In this document: positions 7,748-16,871 of the stretch, one piece after another | Position numbering within the stretch: position 1 is the first letter of the stretch | How the letters are laid out: every line of letters starts with the position of its first letter | Source: Cyclobacteriaceae bacterium | GTDB taxonomy: Bacteria; Bacteroidota; Bacteroidia; Cytophagales; Cyclobacteriaceae | Reading direction: 5' to 3' | Assembly: GCA_016787755.1 (NCBI GenBank) | Contig: JAEUUA010000025.1 | Coordinates: forward strand, 124,001 to 188,000 | DNA: 64,000 nucleotides | Made by a program: the position numbers and the translations under genes | Notes under the pieces: model-generated | What the model was told of the DNA's origin: nothing | The model's database searches: none | What the model saw: the letters and a program-made list of their open reading frames with translations, nothing else

Positions 7748-8113
7748 ATGAACACCACAGCCCACCATGATGAGCGGATAGCAAAAATGACCTTCGCCTC
7801 GATATATCCACATTATGTTACAAAAGTGGAGAAGAAAGCCAGAACTACAGACGAATTGCATCAGGTAATTGAGTGGTTAACGGGCTACACTAAAAAAAAG
7901 CAACACGAACTGATTGAACAAAAAGTAACCTTTGAGAAATTCTTTCAGCAGGCTAAATTAAACCCTAATGCGCACCTCATCACGGGTGTAATCTGCGGCT
8001 ATCGCATAGAAGAAATCGAAAACCCATTAACACAACAAGTACGGTACTTAGATAAGTTAGTAGATGAATTGGCGAAAGGCCGGAAGATGGAGAAGATTTT
8101 GCGTGTTGCGTAA
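7748..8113 (+). CDS. DUF2200-like protein
   Basis: This 121-residue protein matches the pattern of the DUF2200 family: RIAKMTFASIYPHYVTKVEK near the N-terminus, then a Glu-Trp-Leu-Thr-Gly-Tyr segment, TFEKFFQQA, and a C-terminal ICGYRIEEIENPL region leading into a Leu/Asp-rich helix. The family is widespread and of unknown biochemical role. The protein is soluble, with no signal sequence. It appears monocistronic, preceded by a repeated AT-rich word that may be its control region. Confidence 0.75.
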   Translation: MNTTAHHDERIAKMTFASIYPHYVTKVEKKARTTDELHQVIEWLTGYTKKKQHELIEQKVTFEKFFQQAKLNPNAHLITGVICGYRIEEIENPLTQQVRYLDKLVDELAKGRKMEKILRVA

Positions 8114-8178
8114 CATGCTTGGCTAACCGTTGAATAACTTAAAGTAGAAAGTTATTTTCTCCCAACCTCCAAACTAGT

Positions 8179-8592
8179 ATGGAAAAACTTTTTGACTTTA
8201 TTGATAGTGAATTTGAACAACGGTTTAAAAATTGTGAATTAAGTCCCACGGAATTTACACACGAGGCGCACCTTAGATTAGCCTGGATACATATTAACCG
8301 ATATGGAATCGAGCAAGCTGAAAAAAACATCACCACCCAACTGCAAAATTTTGTAGCGTTTGCAGGCGCACAGGATAAATTTAATCTGACGTTAACAATT
8401 GCTGCCATCAAAGCGGTGCATCATTTCGTACTAAAATCGAAGTCCCCTACATTCAAAGACTTTATCGCAGAATTTCCCCGCTTGAAATACAATTTCAAAG
8501 AGTTAATGACGTGCCATTATGGGTTTGACATCTATCATTCGCCCAAAGCCAAAGCAGAATTTTTAGAACCAGACTTGATTCCGTTTGATTAA
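8179..8592 (+). CDS. Conserved hypothetical protein with HEAHLRLAW motif
   Basis: A soluble 137-residue protein of a family I recall only as uncharacterised. The F-x-H-x-x-H-L-R-L-A-W motif (FTHEAHLRLAW, about residues 26-36) is shared by short helical proteins in many phyla. It is followed here by a KFNLTLTIAAIKAVHHF segment, the position where relatives have a His-Glu-Thr helix. The conserved histidines suggest a metal or ligand site, but no function can be assigned. It lies 65 bases after the DUF2200 gene and could be co-transcribed. No gene occupies the following 225 bases. Confidence 0.6.
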   Translation: MEKLFDFIDSEFEQRFKNCELSPTEFTHEAHLRLAWIHINRYGIEQAEKNITTQLQNFVAFAGAQDKFNLTLTIAAIKAVHHFVLKSKSPTFKDFIAEFPRLKYNFKELMTCHYGFDIYHSPKAKAEFLEPDLIPFD

Positions 8593-8817
8593 ATAATCGT
8601 TGGCAGTTTTCAATCACTGAAAAACGTCCCTTGCAGGAGACTCCGTAGAGAATAACACCCGCCACTACGCCAATGCTCCTTTAAATCAAGTTAATAGCTG
8701 GCCAGCAAACTCACCCCTACTCAACCACGCTCCGTAGTAGCACGGATACATAAATACCCAGCAAGCCTGATGGACTGAAACACATCGAATGAATATCTTT
8801 AGGTATTCTATTTTAGT

Positions 8818-10971
8818 ATGACCCGATCTATTTTTCTCACATTGATCTTGTTCACCAATATGGTGCTTGCCCAAACAAAATTACCTGTGCTTCAAGATGA
8901 AACGTTTACCGATAACGCAGCCAACTGGCCCACTTCTACCATGGCCGTAATTGAAAACGGTGTTTATAAACTTACGGGCAATAATAACAACTACAACTAT
9001 GTTGAGCCAACGCACTGCATTAATGGGTATAATGATTTTGTGATCGAGTCTTCGTTTGAGGTACTCGCTTCAACTACCACATTAAACTATGGTATCTTTT
9101 GGGGGGATAAATATGGCAATGGTTGTTTTTTTGGCATCAACGAGCAAGGCAGTTTTACCATCAATAAACATTACAACACCACACAAACTTTTCAGGAAGG
9201 TAACACTATGGCTATCACCACAGGTGTGGGTGCTCGCAATGTACTGCGCATTGTCCGTACCAAAGGGAAGATGAATTTTTATATCAACAATACGTTGGTG
9301 TTTACTGGGGACTTTATTCACAACTATTGTTCCAACGGCTTTAGAATAACTGGTTCGGGTCAAATAGCCATTGATTATTTTAAGGTGTTACAGAAGGCGG
9401 AGCCGATACAGACTGCGTCCGAGTTTCCTGCCACGTTGGTAAAAGAGAAAATGGGCGATCAAATAAACAGCGTCCATGAAGATATGAATCCACTTATTTC
9501 GCCTGATGGTAAAATTCTATTCCTCACCCGGCAGCAACATCCCGGCAATACGGGCACAAACAAATCATTGGATGATATCTGGTTTTCCGAATTGAATTCG
9601 GATACCTGGTCGGCAGCTCGCAATGCCGGGGCTCCGCTCAATTCGGGCGATATGAATAATGATGTATTTTCAATTACAGCAGATAACAATACGCTGTTAC
9701 TCAACAACATTTATCCTTCCGGCAGTCGCAAAGCAAGCACTGGCTTTTCATTCGCCACACGAACCGCCACTGGATGGAGCGATCCCGAACCAATTTTGAT
9801 TCCGGATTATTATAATGATGATCCCTTTGGAGAAGCGTGCCTTTCGGCTAATAATAAAGTACTGATCTTTTCAGTGAACAGAAAAGATTCTCGTGGTGGT
9901 CGCGATTTATATGCCTGCTTTTTGCAGAATGATGACTCCTGGTCAAGTCCATTGAACCTGGGTATAGATGTCAATTCTTTTTCCGATGAATCAGGACCTT
10001 TTCTGGCGGCCGATGGAAAGACATTGTACTTTGCTTCTTCAAGCTGGCCGGGCTATGGCAACCGCGATCTTTTTGTGAGCAAGCGATTGGATGACACCTG
10101 GACCCGATGGTCAACACCGCTCAATCTCGGGCCTGCCATTAACACACCCAATTTCGAAGGCCTGTTTCGCATTGTGGGTTCAGGCGAGTATGCGGTGATG
10201 ACTTCCTATAATCCAGAAACGAAGTCTGACATTTATATCATTCGGTTACGAGACCCGCTTCCAGTTGCTACCCAACTAACCGACAACATTAAAACAGAAA
10301 CGGCTGCCGTTGTTGTTAAACAGAAAGCACCTGTTGCCCTCCCCGATCCCATTGCATTTATCCACGGTAAAGTGCTGAATGCAAAAACTCTTCAACCAGT
10401 GGTAGCAAAAATTTCGTATGAAGCATTGTCTTCGGGCGAAGAGGTTGGTATTGCCACTTCAAATCCAGCGAATGGTGTTTACAAAATTGTGCTGCCGTAT
10501 GGAAAAAACTATGGTTTTCATGCAAAGGCGAGTGGCTATATCTCGGTAAACGAAAACCTGGATCTTACGATGACCCAACCCCATCAGGAGATTAATTATG
10601 ATTTGTATTTGGTACCCCTGGAAGTGGGCCAAACCATAAAACTGAACAATGTTTTTTTTGTGCGTGGCAAACCCCAGCTGCTTACAGATTCGTATCCGGA
10701 ACTCGACCGGTTGTATGAGATTATGAAAGAGAACACTACCCTGGAAATTGCACTGGCTGGGCATACCGATAATCAGGGCGATCAAAAATTAAATCTGAAC
10801 TTATCAGAACAACGGGTATTGTCAGTGAAGCAGTATCTGGTATCCAAGGGGATTGGTGAAAAAAGAATAGCCGGTAAGGGATATGGAAGTTCAAAACCGA
10901 TTGCCGACAATAGCAAGGAAGAAACGCGCAGACTTAACCGCAGAGTTGAATTTACAATCACTAAAAAATAG
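8818..10971 (+). CDS. Large OmpA-family envelope protein with PD40 propeller
   Basis: A 717-residue envelope protein. A signal peptide (cleavage after VLAQ, about residue 19) is followed by a concanavalin/LamG-like domain (about 25-195) and a WD40-like PD40 beta-propeller (about 205-480) with repeated SPDGKILFLTR-type and ADGKTLYFASSSWPGYGNRD-type blades. A carboxypeptidase-regulatory-like beta domain comes next (about 515-600), then an OmpA C-terminal domain (about 607-717). The last contains LAGHTDNQGD and LNRRVEF, which bind peptidoglycan. This PD40-CarbReg-OmpA order is common in Bacteroidota, including proteins linked to type IX secretion and gliding. The added N-terminal lectin-like domain suggests glycan contact. 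It likely anchors in the periplasm or outer membrane. Confidence 0.85.
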   Translation: MTRSIFLTLILFTNMVLAQTKLPVLQDETFTDNAANWPTSTMAVIENGVYKLTGNNNNYNYVEPTHCINGYNDFVIESSFEVLASTTTLNYGIFWGDKYGNGCFFGINEQGSFTINKHYNTTQTFQEGNTMAITTGVGARNVLRIVRTKGKMNFYINNTLVFTGDFIHNYCSNGFRITGSGQIAIDYFKVLQKAEPIQTASEFPATLVKEKMGDQINSVHEDMNPLISPDGKILFLTRQQHPGNTGTNKSLDDIWFSELNSDTWSAARNAGAPLNSGDMNNDVFSITADNNTLLLNNIYPSGSRKASTGFSFATRTATGWSDPEPILIPDYYNDDPFGEACLSANNKVLIFSVNRKDSRGGRDLYACFLQNDDSWSSPLNLGIDVNSFSDESGPFLAADGKTLYFASSSWPGYGNRDLFVSKRLDDTWTRWSTPLNLGPAINTPNFEGLFRIVGSGEYAVMTSYNPETKSDIYIIRLRDPLPVATQLTDNIKTETAAVVVKQKAPVALPDPIAFIHGKVLNAKTLQPVVAKISYEALSSGEEVGIATSNPANGVYKIVLPYGKNYGFHAKASGYISVNENLDLTMTQPHQEINYDLYLVPLEVGQTIKLNNVFFVRGKPQLLTDSYPELDRLYEIMKENTTLEIALAGHTDNQGDQKLNLNLSEQRVLSVKQYLVSKGIGEKRIAGKGYGSSKPIADNSKEETRRLNRRVEFTITKK

Positions 10972-11192
10972 AAAGCGTATTACCGTCTCAAACTGGCGTA
11001 CACGTCAATCCATCAACCAACTTTTCACCAAAGTGGGGTAACAATTCAGTCCGTTAAATGGAAGCGGTGTCACACGCGTGGCCAATGGAGGTTTGGGGCG
11101 CAGCCCACATGTGAATAAAGTCTGGGTGATTCGTTAAATTGTGGAACCATTAAGTTTCAGAATCTTGTAATATCACCTAAAACCTAACCCTT
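10972..11192. other. Intergenic stretch, no gene identified
   Basis: A 221-base gap between the OmpA-type gene and the lipoprotein gene. It contains a closed 33-codon frame ending in VNKVWVIR with no start, which may be chance or a gene remnant. No terminator-like hairpin with a T-run was found. Confidence 0.35.
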
Positions 11193-11678
11193 ATGAAAAA
11201 CCTCAATGCGTTTGTGTTCTTTGGAAGTATCCTTCTAGTGTGGTCGTGTAGCTTCAGCGCAGGCACGAATAAAGATTTAATCACCGGCTTGTCACACAGT
11301 TATCATGGATTTTCGGTAGAGGAAGTTTTACTGGTAGGTCCCGACAATACCGTTGTCACCAGCAATGAAGTAGCGCTTGATTCAAAAATTGCCATCGTAG
11401 CACAAGGCATTGCCAACTATGAATTGAAGGATGGCAAAGCTTTTCCGGGGCTAATGCTTAGCGTAACAGGCCAGCAAGGTGAAGTGATCCTGAATGAAGC
11501 AGATTTATTTGCAGAAAGTGATGGCTACTCTCCCGAAGATGCAGCCATTTTGCGCGGAACTGTTACCGTGGGAGACCCCATGAAGTCGGGTAATACCTAT
11601 CATATGAAAATGCGCATTTGGGATAAGAACAACCCCGAAAACGAACTTACTGCAGAAGTAGATTTAGTGGTGCTTTAA
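11193..11678 (+). CDS. Unknown lipoprotein
   Basis: I do not recognise this 161-residue protein beyond its export signal. The N-terminus has a hydrophobic stretch ending LVWSC, with Cys at residue 19, a clear lipobox. The mature part is predicted beta-rich with alternating Val/Leu, for example EVLLVGPDNTVVTSNEV and the C-terminal LTAEVDLVVL, resembling an immunoglobulin-like fold. It is followed after 28 bases by the DUF3500 gene on the same strand, so the two may share a transcript. A periplasmic or outer-membrane location is likely. Confidence 0.65.
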   Translation: MKNLNAFVFFGSILLVWSCSFSAGTNKDLITGLSHSYHGFSVEEVLLVGPDNTVVTSNEVALDSKIAIVAQGIANYELKDGKAFPGLMLSVTGQQGEVILNEADLFAESDGYSPEDAAILRGTVTVGDPMKSGNTYHMKMRIWDKNNPENELTAEVDLVVL

Positions 11679-11706
11679 AGGTTCTCTTTATTTAAATCCT
11701 TCCTCC

Positions 11707-12726
11707 ATGTCTTTAAAGTCTATAATCATCTTCGCCAGTAGCCTTTTACTGTGTTGTCCGCTTCACGCTCAAAGTGTAGTTCAACGTGCAACAGATTTCT
11801 TAAATTCGTTGACACCAGAGTTGAAAATAAAAACTCAATTTACGGTCACGGATTCGGAGCGCTTCAATATGAACTATGTGCCCATCAGCCGAAAAGGTCC
11901 AACGTTTAATGACTTCTCTGAAAAGCAAACAAAGTTTGCCCTCGATTTATTAAAAGCGTGCCTGAGTGAAGAAGGCTACCGAAAAGCCTCTGAAATTACC
12001 AAACTGGACAAAGTGTTAATAAAGATTGAGGATAACAAAATGAAGATGGCTGATGGGAGTCCAATGCGCGATCCACTAAACTATCATTTCTGTATTTTCG
12101 GTGAACCCGGAGATGGCTTCTGGGGCTGGCGGTTTGAAGGCCATCATGTATCGTTAAACTTTAGTTCGATAAACAATACGATTGTGTCTTCAACGCCTTC
12201 CTTCTTTGGGTCCAATCCGGCTATTGTTAACATAGCTGGTTTCGACAAGCAGGAAGTCTTGAAAATGGAAACTGAATTGGGATTCAGTCTTGTTAATTCA
12301 TTAACACCTGGTCAACTACCAAAAGCTAAATTTTCGGATACGGCTCCCTCCGAAATCATTACCGGAAATAAACTAAAAGTGGAAAACATAGAACCCCGGG
12401 GTATTTCCTTTAATGAACTCACAGACCCGCAAAAGAAAATCTTTCTAAGCCTGCTGGATGTGTATCTCAGTAATTATGAATTGGGGTTTTCGAAAACGCT
12501 GAACGATAAAATAGTAAGGGCGGGTATCAATAATTTGTCCTTTAGCTGGGCGGGAAGCATGGCTCCGGGCAAGGGTCATTATTACCGAATCCAAGGCCCC
12601 ATGTTGTTAATCGAGTACGATAACACCCAGAATAATGCGAACCATGTTCACACCATTGTGCGCGATTTGACCAATGACTTCGCGGAAGATATTTTAAGGG
12701 AACACTATCAGAAGGATCACAAGTAA
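11707..12726 (+). CDS. DUF3500 family secreted protein
   Basis: A 339-residue protein with a signal peptide (cleavage near HAQS, residue 22) and the DUF3500 pattern: NYVPISRKGPTFNDF, a long helix, DPLNYHFCIFGEPGDGFWGW, then EGHHVSLNFS and a C-terminal VHTIVRDLTNDFAEDIL stretch. The family is secreted and has no established reaction; the conserved His and Trp residues suggest a ligand-binding or hydrolytic fold. It ends 15 bases from the convergent Cas6-like gene. Confidence 0.8.
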   Translation: MSLKSIIIFASSLLLCCPLHAQSVVQRATDFLNSLTPELKIKTQFTVTDSERFNMNYVPISRKGPTFNDFSEKQTKFALDLLKACLSEEGYRKASEITKLDKVLIKIEDNKMKMADGSPMRDPLNYHFCIFGEPGDGFWGWRFEGHHVSLNFSSINNTIVSSTPSFFGSNPAIVNIAGFDKQEVLKMETELGFSLVNSLTPGQLPKAKFSDTAPSEIITGNKLKVENIEPRGISFNELTDPQKKIFLSLLDVYLSNYELGFSKTLNDKIVRAGINNLSFSWAGSMAPGKGHYYRIQGPMLLIEYDNTQNNANHVHTIVRDLTNDFAEDILREHYQKDHK

Positions 12727-12741
12727 TAGCCCTATAATGTT

Positions 12742-13548
12742 CTACGCATAGTTCACTTCCAGGTCGGCCTCATTCTCATTGCGGACAGTGTTCGCGTTGG
12801 CAACATCCAACATCCCAAAGCCTTTATGCGAAAAGTGGCCTAAGCCGTTTTCATACACATATTGCTGCACGGGTTGGGGCGCATAAAGGGTGAACGGAAA
12901 GGTATACCCACGCACCTCGTACTTCACATCATGATCGTAGAGCGGATAAATGCGGGCGAATTTCTTATGAGAAGCCTGAATGCGACTGATGTATTCCTTA
13001 TCGGCCACCAATTGAAATTTATAGAAGTCGGCCAACTGGGTAGCTGTGTATTTGCCACTTGCCTCCATGCGGGTAATGGTGCTGTCATAGAGTAAGTCAG
13101 AAAACTCGTCTACCTCCGGACTGATAAAACGTTTTCCGCTTTCGTCATTGAACGATGCCGGCACCAGCACAATGGGTGACAGGCATAAGAACTTTACGGA
13201 GTCATTAATAGAAACCGGCTCTTCGTTTTCCACCGATTCGGGTATGAGTTGCAAGCTTCCAATCAGAAGTTCTTTTTGTTCAAACAGGACTTTAATAAAG
13301 TAGTCGAGGAAGTCCTTATCAGAAGCAGAAAATACGAGCGTCACTTTCGAGGAGAAAAAATGAAGTCCCTTACGGCTGATTTTTATCTGGCCTTTTAATC
13401 CCGAAAAATTGTATTGGGTGTACGGAAAAAACTTCTCGTCTTTGCCCAGCATGACCAACCCCTTAATGGTTTGAGCCAATAAAAATTGATGGTGAAAGGG
13501 CACATACGCTCCTCTATTTTTTAGAGCAAACACAATCCGTATTCTCAC
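12742..13548 (-). CDS. cas6: Stand-alone Cas6-like CRISPR RNA endoribonuclease
   Basis: The protein (268 residues from a GTG start at 13548) has the layout of Cas6, the RAMP-fold endonuclease that cuts CRISPR precursor RNA. It begins MRIRIVFALKNRG, the first ferredoxin-fold strand, followed by PFHHQFLLAQTIKGL with His19/His20 and Lys29 in the helix where many Cas6 enzymes carry the catalytic His. The middle has a Ser-Pro-Ile-Val-Leu-Val-Pro strand. The C-terminus has the diagnostic glycine-rich loop GLGHFSHKGFGMLDV at about residues 235-249. Translation could also start at TTG 13560. No repeat array or other cas gene is in the window. The gene is 137 bases downstream of ychF on the same strand. 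The family call is strong, but a CRISPR role is unproven. Confidence 0.78.
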   Translation of the reverse strand: MRIRIVFALKNRGAYVPFHHQFLLAQTIKGLVMLGKDEKFFPYTQYNFSGLKGQIKISRKGLHFFSSKVTLVFSASDKDFLDYFIKVLFEQKELLIGSLQLIPESVENEEPVSINDSVKFLCLSPIVLVPASFNDESGKRFISPEVDEFSDLLYDSTITRMEASGKYTATQLADFYKFQLVADKEYISRIQASHKKFARIYPLYDHDVKYEVRGYTFPFTLYAPQPVQQYVYENGLGHFSHKGFGMLDVANANTVRNENEADLEVNYA

Positions 13549-13684
13549 GGTAAAAGCCAATTTAGGGGTAAAAAATGTTATTACTAACCCCGCCTTAAAA
13601 AATCTGCGGACAGCTAAGGTATTACAAATCAGTCAAATAAATTAAATGTATGTACAAAAAGTTTAAGTGATATGTAAGAAAACC

Positions 13685-14782
13685 TTACACGTTAAACCTA
13701 AAGTGCATCACATCGCCATCCTGAACCACATAATCCTTGCCCTCCACGGCCAATTTACCCGCTTCGCGACAACCCACTTCGGTCTTAAACTTCTGATAAT
13801 CAGGGATCTTAATCACCTCTGCCCGAATAAATCCTTTTTCAAAGTCGGTGTGGATTACCCCAGCCGCCTGCGGTGCACGCCAACCCTTGTGAATTGTCCA
13901 GGCCCGGACCTCTTTTTCACCTGCAGTAAAATATGTGATCAAATTCAGGAGGTCATAGGCGGCACGAATCAAGCGACTTAGTCCGGATTCTTTTAGTCCG
14001 TACTCTTCCAGAAATACCACTCTGTCCTCCGCGCTTTCCAGTTCTGCAATCTGAGCCTCAATAGCCGCACAAACCATTACTACCTCTGCTCCCTCCTGCT
14101 TAACCAATTCCTTCAGGGCATCAACAAATTTATTCCCGGTATGGATAGCCGACTCATCCACATTCGCCACATAGATCACCGGCTTGTCTGTGAGCAACTG
14201 TAAATCTTCGATGGCCTTTTTTTCTTCAGCCTCAACCACCAGACTGCGGGCATTTTTTCCTGACTGAAGAGTTTCTTTATAAGCAACTAGCGTAGCTAGT
14301 TCTTTCTTGGCTTTGGCATCCCCACTTTTAGCGGTGCGCTCTACTTTCGAAATCTTCTTTTCGATGGAATCCAGATCACGTAACTGAAGTTCAATATCGA
14401 TTACTTCTTTATCACCTACCGGATCAACTTTGCCCGATACGTGAATGATGTTTTCGTTTTCGAAACAGCGGATCACATGGGCAATAGCATCCACTTCGCG
14501 GATGTTGGCCAAAAACTGATTCCCTAATCCTTCGCCTTTGCTGGCGCCTTTTACAAGGCCGGCAATATCTACAAACTCAAACGAGGTGGGCAGCACCTTT
14601 TGGGGGTTTACCAATCCTTTCAGAATAGTGAGTCGTTCATCGGGCACAGAGATCACACCCACATTGGGCTCAATCGTACAAAAAGGAAAATTGGCGGCCT
14701 CGGCCTTGTTGTTTGAAATTGCATTGAAAAGCGTTGACTTTCCAACATTTGGCAAGCCTACGATACCACACTTTAAACCCAT
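13685..14782 (-). CDS. ychF: Redox-regulated ribosome-associated ATPase/GTPase YchF (EngD)
   Basis: A complete 365-residue YchF, the ribosome-binding P-loop NTPase of the Obg family that hydrolyses ATP more readily than GTP. The P-loop is GLPNVGKST at residues 9-17, DIAGLVKGAS is the G3 region, and the G4 site reads NVDE in place of NKxD, as expected for the ATP preference. A coiled-coil insert follows, and the C-terminal TGS domain contains YFTAGEKEVRAWTI and ends MHFRFNV, the family's invariant tail. The protein acts in translation and stress adaptation. It is preceded by the DUF3276 gene and its terminator, so it has its own promoter. Confidence 0.97.
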   Translation of the reverse strand: MGLKCGIVGLPNVGKSTLFNAISNNKAEAANFPFCTIEPNVGVISVPDERLTILKGLVNPQKVLPTSFEFVDIAGLVKGASKGEGLGNQFLANIREVDAIAHVIRCFENENIIHVSGKVDPVGDKEVIDIELQLRDLDSIEKKISKVERTAKSGDAKAKKELATLVAYKETLQSGKNARSLVVEAEEKKAIEDLQLLTDKPVIYVANVDESAIHTGNKFVDALKELVKQEGAEVVMVCAAIEAQIAELESAEDRVVFLEEYGLKESGLSRLIRAAYDLLNLITYFTAGEKEVRAWTIHKGWRAPQAAGVIHTDFEKGFIRAEVIKIPDYQKFKTEVGCREAGKLAVEGKDYVVQDGDVMHFRFNV

Positions 14783-14855
14783 GATTACTTCATTTCATTA
14801 AATCAGGGCGCAAAGATAAGAGATCAAGGCAAATCAGATGGCTTGGACAGCCTGT

Positions 14856-14887
14856 AAAAAAGAAAAGCCCCGGTTTTCACCAGAGCC
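14856..14887 (-). terminator. Rho-independent terminator after the DUF3276 gene
   Basis: On the minus strand a stem of GCTCTGGT and ACCGGGGC (with two G-U pairs) around a GAAA tetraloop is followed by TTTTCTTTTTT. It lies just downstream of the DUF3276 gene. Confidence 0.8.
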
Positions 14888-14914
14888 AATCTCAATTTAG
14901 GTTTAGGTAAAGTC

Positions 14915-15271
14915 TTAATCCCACTTCAATTCAGAGTTCACCTCCGTAGATTTTACTTCTGTATCATCCTTCTCACGCATGTGATCGAAAGAATCAAAAT
15001 CAACGTCTGGCAATAATTCTGTTTTTACATGGTTAACGGTGTTGTTCAAAGCTTCCATGAACTTGTTAAAATCCTCCTTATACAGAAAAATTTTATGCTT
15101 TTCATAGGTAAATCCCTCATCATCCTTGTTATAGCGTTTTTTGCTTTCGGTAATGGTAAGGTAAAAATCGTTCGATCGCGTTGACTTCACGTCAAAGAAA
15201 TAAGTACGTTTTCCAGCCTTTACTTTCTCTGAGAAAATCTCTTCTCGGCCGTTGGTCTTGTTCTCTTCCAC
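14915..15271 (-). CDS. PUR-alpha-like nucleic acid-binding protein (DUF3276)
   Basis: A 118-residue single-stranded nucleic acid-binding protein of the PUR/DUF3276 family, present in nearly all Bacteroidota and related to Borrelia BpuR. The PUR beta-sheet is visible as EIFSEKVKAGKRTYFFDVK, then SNDFYLTITESKKR and HKIFLYKEDFNKF. The acidic C-terminal tail (about residues 85-118) is unstructured and contains many Asp/Glu. The protein is cytoplasmic and probably binds RNA or single-stranded DNA to tune gene expression. It is monocistronic, with its own terminator downstream. Confidence 0.88.
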   Translation of the reverse strand: MEENKTNGREEIFSEKVKAGKRTYFFDVKSTRSNDFYLTITESKKRYNKDDEGFTYEKHKIFLYKEDFNKFMEALNNTVNHVKTELLPDVDFDSFDHMREKDDTEVKSTEVNSELKWD

Positions 15272-15409
15272 AGATTGTAAGTTTTGGTTAGGTTTTTGGG
15301 TAAAAATGGGTAAATCGAAGGTAATATTTAATCTTTCTAATGCAAAAAGTCTGACCCTTTTTGAGCGGATTTATACCGTAATTTAGGGGAAAGTGTTAAT
15401 TATTGAACT

Positions 15410-16318
15410 GTGAGCATACGAATTGAAGACATCAGGCTTTCGGGGAGTATAGAATTACTCGCCAAACAACTGGTGGAAGGTTTTATCACCGGCCTCCACA
15501 AATCACCTTACCATGGTTTCTCCGTTGAGTTTGCCGAACATCGGCTCTATAATGAAGGACAGAGTACGCGCCATATAGATTGGAAAGTATTTGCCCGCAC
15601 CGATCGGCTTTATACCAAGCAATATGAAGAGGAGACTAATTTACGGTGTGTGATCGCGATTGACTGTTCTTCGTCTATGTATTATCCTCAGGACACACAT
15701 CAAAAATTAAAATTCAGCATCTACTCAGCTTCGGCTCTTGCCTATTTGCTCAGTAAGCAGCGCGATGCCGTAGGGTTATGTTTGTTTTCCGATAAGATTG
15801 AAGAACTCACACCCATAAGATCCACACCCACACACCTCGATAAACTCTTCACGTTGCTCGACAGGAGGTTAAATACCAAAGTGGAAGCAAACAAAACCAC
15901 ACAAGTGGCCAGCGTGCTGCACGAAATTGCTGAAAAAACACACAAGCGCTCTTTAGTTATTCTTTTTAGCGATATGTTTGAAGGTAGGGAAAACGAAGAG
16001 GAGATTTTCAAAGCCCTGCAGCATTTAAAACACAACAAGCATGAGGTAATTCTATTTCATGTAACCGATCATAACACGGAACTCGCCTTTAACTTTGATG
16101 AGCGTCCGTATGAATTTGTTGACTTGGAGAGCGGATCAAAGCTGACGCTTAATCCGCACGAAATAAAAGATCAGTTTGAAAAACATTTAAGGGAGTATCA
16201 TCAGGTATTGAAGATGAAATGCAATCAACTTAAAATCGATTTTATCTCGGCCAACATTCAAAACGGATACTTTGAGGTGTTACAAGCGTATATGATCAAA
16301 CGATCGAAGATGAAGTAA
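15410..16318 (+). CDS. DUF58 family protein (von Willebrand A-like)
   Basis: A 302-residue DUF58 protein. The conserved GQSTRHIDWKVFARTDRL motif is at about residues 51-68, where the family has the R-x-I-D-W signature, followed by a vWA-like domain starting CVIAIDCSSSMYY with the metal-site DxSxS. DUF58 proteins usually sit beside a MoxR AAA ATPase and BatA/BatB proteins and are thought to assist envelope protein assembly or stress response; here none of those partners is nearby. The GTG start is forced, because an in-frame TGA lies two codons upstream at 15404. There is no signal or membrane segment. A perfect 11-bp hairpin follows. Confidence 0.88.
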   Translation: MSIRIEDIRLSGSIELLAKQLVEGFITGLHKSPYHGFSVEFAEHRLYNEGQSTRHIDWKVFARTDRLYTKQYEEETNLRCVIAIDCSSSMYYPQDTHQKLKFSIYSASALAYLLSKQRDAVGLCLFSDKIEELTPIRSTPTHLDKLFTLLDRRLNTKVEANKTTQVASVLHEIAEKTHKRSLVILFSDMFEGRENEEEIFKALQHLKHNKHEVILFHVTDHNTELAFNFDERPYEFVDLESGSKLTLNPHEIKDQFEKHLREYHQVLKMKCNQLKIDFISANIQNGYFEVLQAYMIKRSKMK

Positions 16319-16362
16319 CCTCATCCCCACCCTTCTCCCATGGAGAAGGGTGACTTTCTCAA
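16319..16362. repeat. REP-like palindrome with a perfect 11-bp hairpin
   Basis: CACCCTTCTCC (16328-16338) pairs perfectly with GGAGAAGGGTG (16342-16352) around a CAT loop, and the element begins CCTCATCCCC. It resembles the element at 630-746. ACTTTCTCAATTTTT follows, so it may also end the DUF58 transcript. Confidence 0.65.
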
Positions 16363-16409
16363 TTTTTAATCCTAAATGAAAATCTGATTAGTTATTTAAG
16401 GCCTTATAA

Positions 16410-16769
16410 CTAGGATTGAAGCTCCTCATTATGGAGCCATGATTTTTTAGCCATCAATTCTTCTTTTGCTTCCACCATGTCCGGATCGGGCACGCAGCAA
16501 TCTACCGGGCACACAGCTGCACATTGTGGTTCTTCATGAAACCCTGTGCATTCCGTACACTTGCCCGAAACGATATAATAAAATTCATCTGAGACCGGAG
16601 CCTGTGATGACTTGGCATCTATTTTAGATCCATCTTCCATTTCCACTTCACTAAGCGCGGTACCACCAGCCCAATTCCATTCGCGACCACCTTCATAAAT
16701 AGCAGTATTCGGACATTCCGGTTCACACGCCCCACAGTTTATGCATTCATCGGTTATCTTTATTGCCAT
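16410..16769 (-). CDS. 2[4Fe-4S] ferredoxin
   Basis: A 119-residue small electron carrier with two iron-sulfur motifs. The first cluster ligands are Cys9, 12, 15 and 19 (CINCGACEPECP). The second are Cys71, 74, 83 and 87 (CTECTGFHEEPQCAAVCP), with the 8-residue spacing of Allochromatium-type low-potential ferredoxins. Two further cysteines follow (VDCC, 91-92). An insert of about 45 residues separates the two halves, as seen in Bacteroidota relatives. It is divergently transcribed from the acyl-CoA reductase gene, a neighbourhood I recall as common in this phylum. It is cytoplasmic. Confidence 0.92.
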   Translation of the reverse strand: MAIKITDECINCGACEPECPNTAIYEGGREWNWAGGTALSEVEMEDGSKIDAKSSQAPVSDEFYYIVSGKCTECTGFHEEPQCAAVCPVDCCVPDPDMVEAKEELMAKKSWLHNEELQS

Positions 16770-16871
16770 ACTACTCTAAAATTCAAGTTTCTACCTGTAC
16801 TTTTGCCACAAAAATACGTCACCAAAGCCAACTGTCAAAACAGCGATGTCGGGGTAAAAGTTTGAAATCGA

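Noticed and set aside
10972..11192. A 33-codon closed frame ending VNKVWVIR between the OmpA-type gene and the lipoprotein gene
   Set aside because: It has no start codon, follows a stop, and matches no family I recognise; it may be chance.
12742..14914. Possible CRISPR array near the Cas6-like gene
   Set aside because: No regularly spaced direct repeats with unique spacers were found between 12.7 and 15.4 kb, nor elsewhere in the window.
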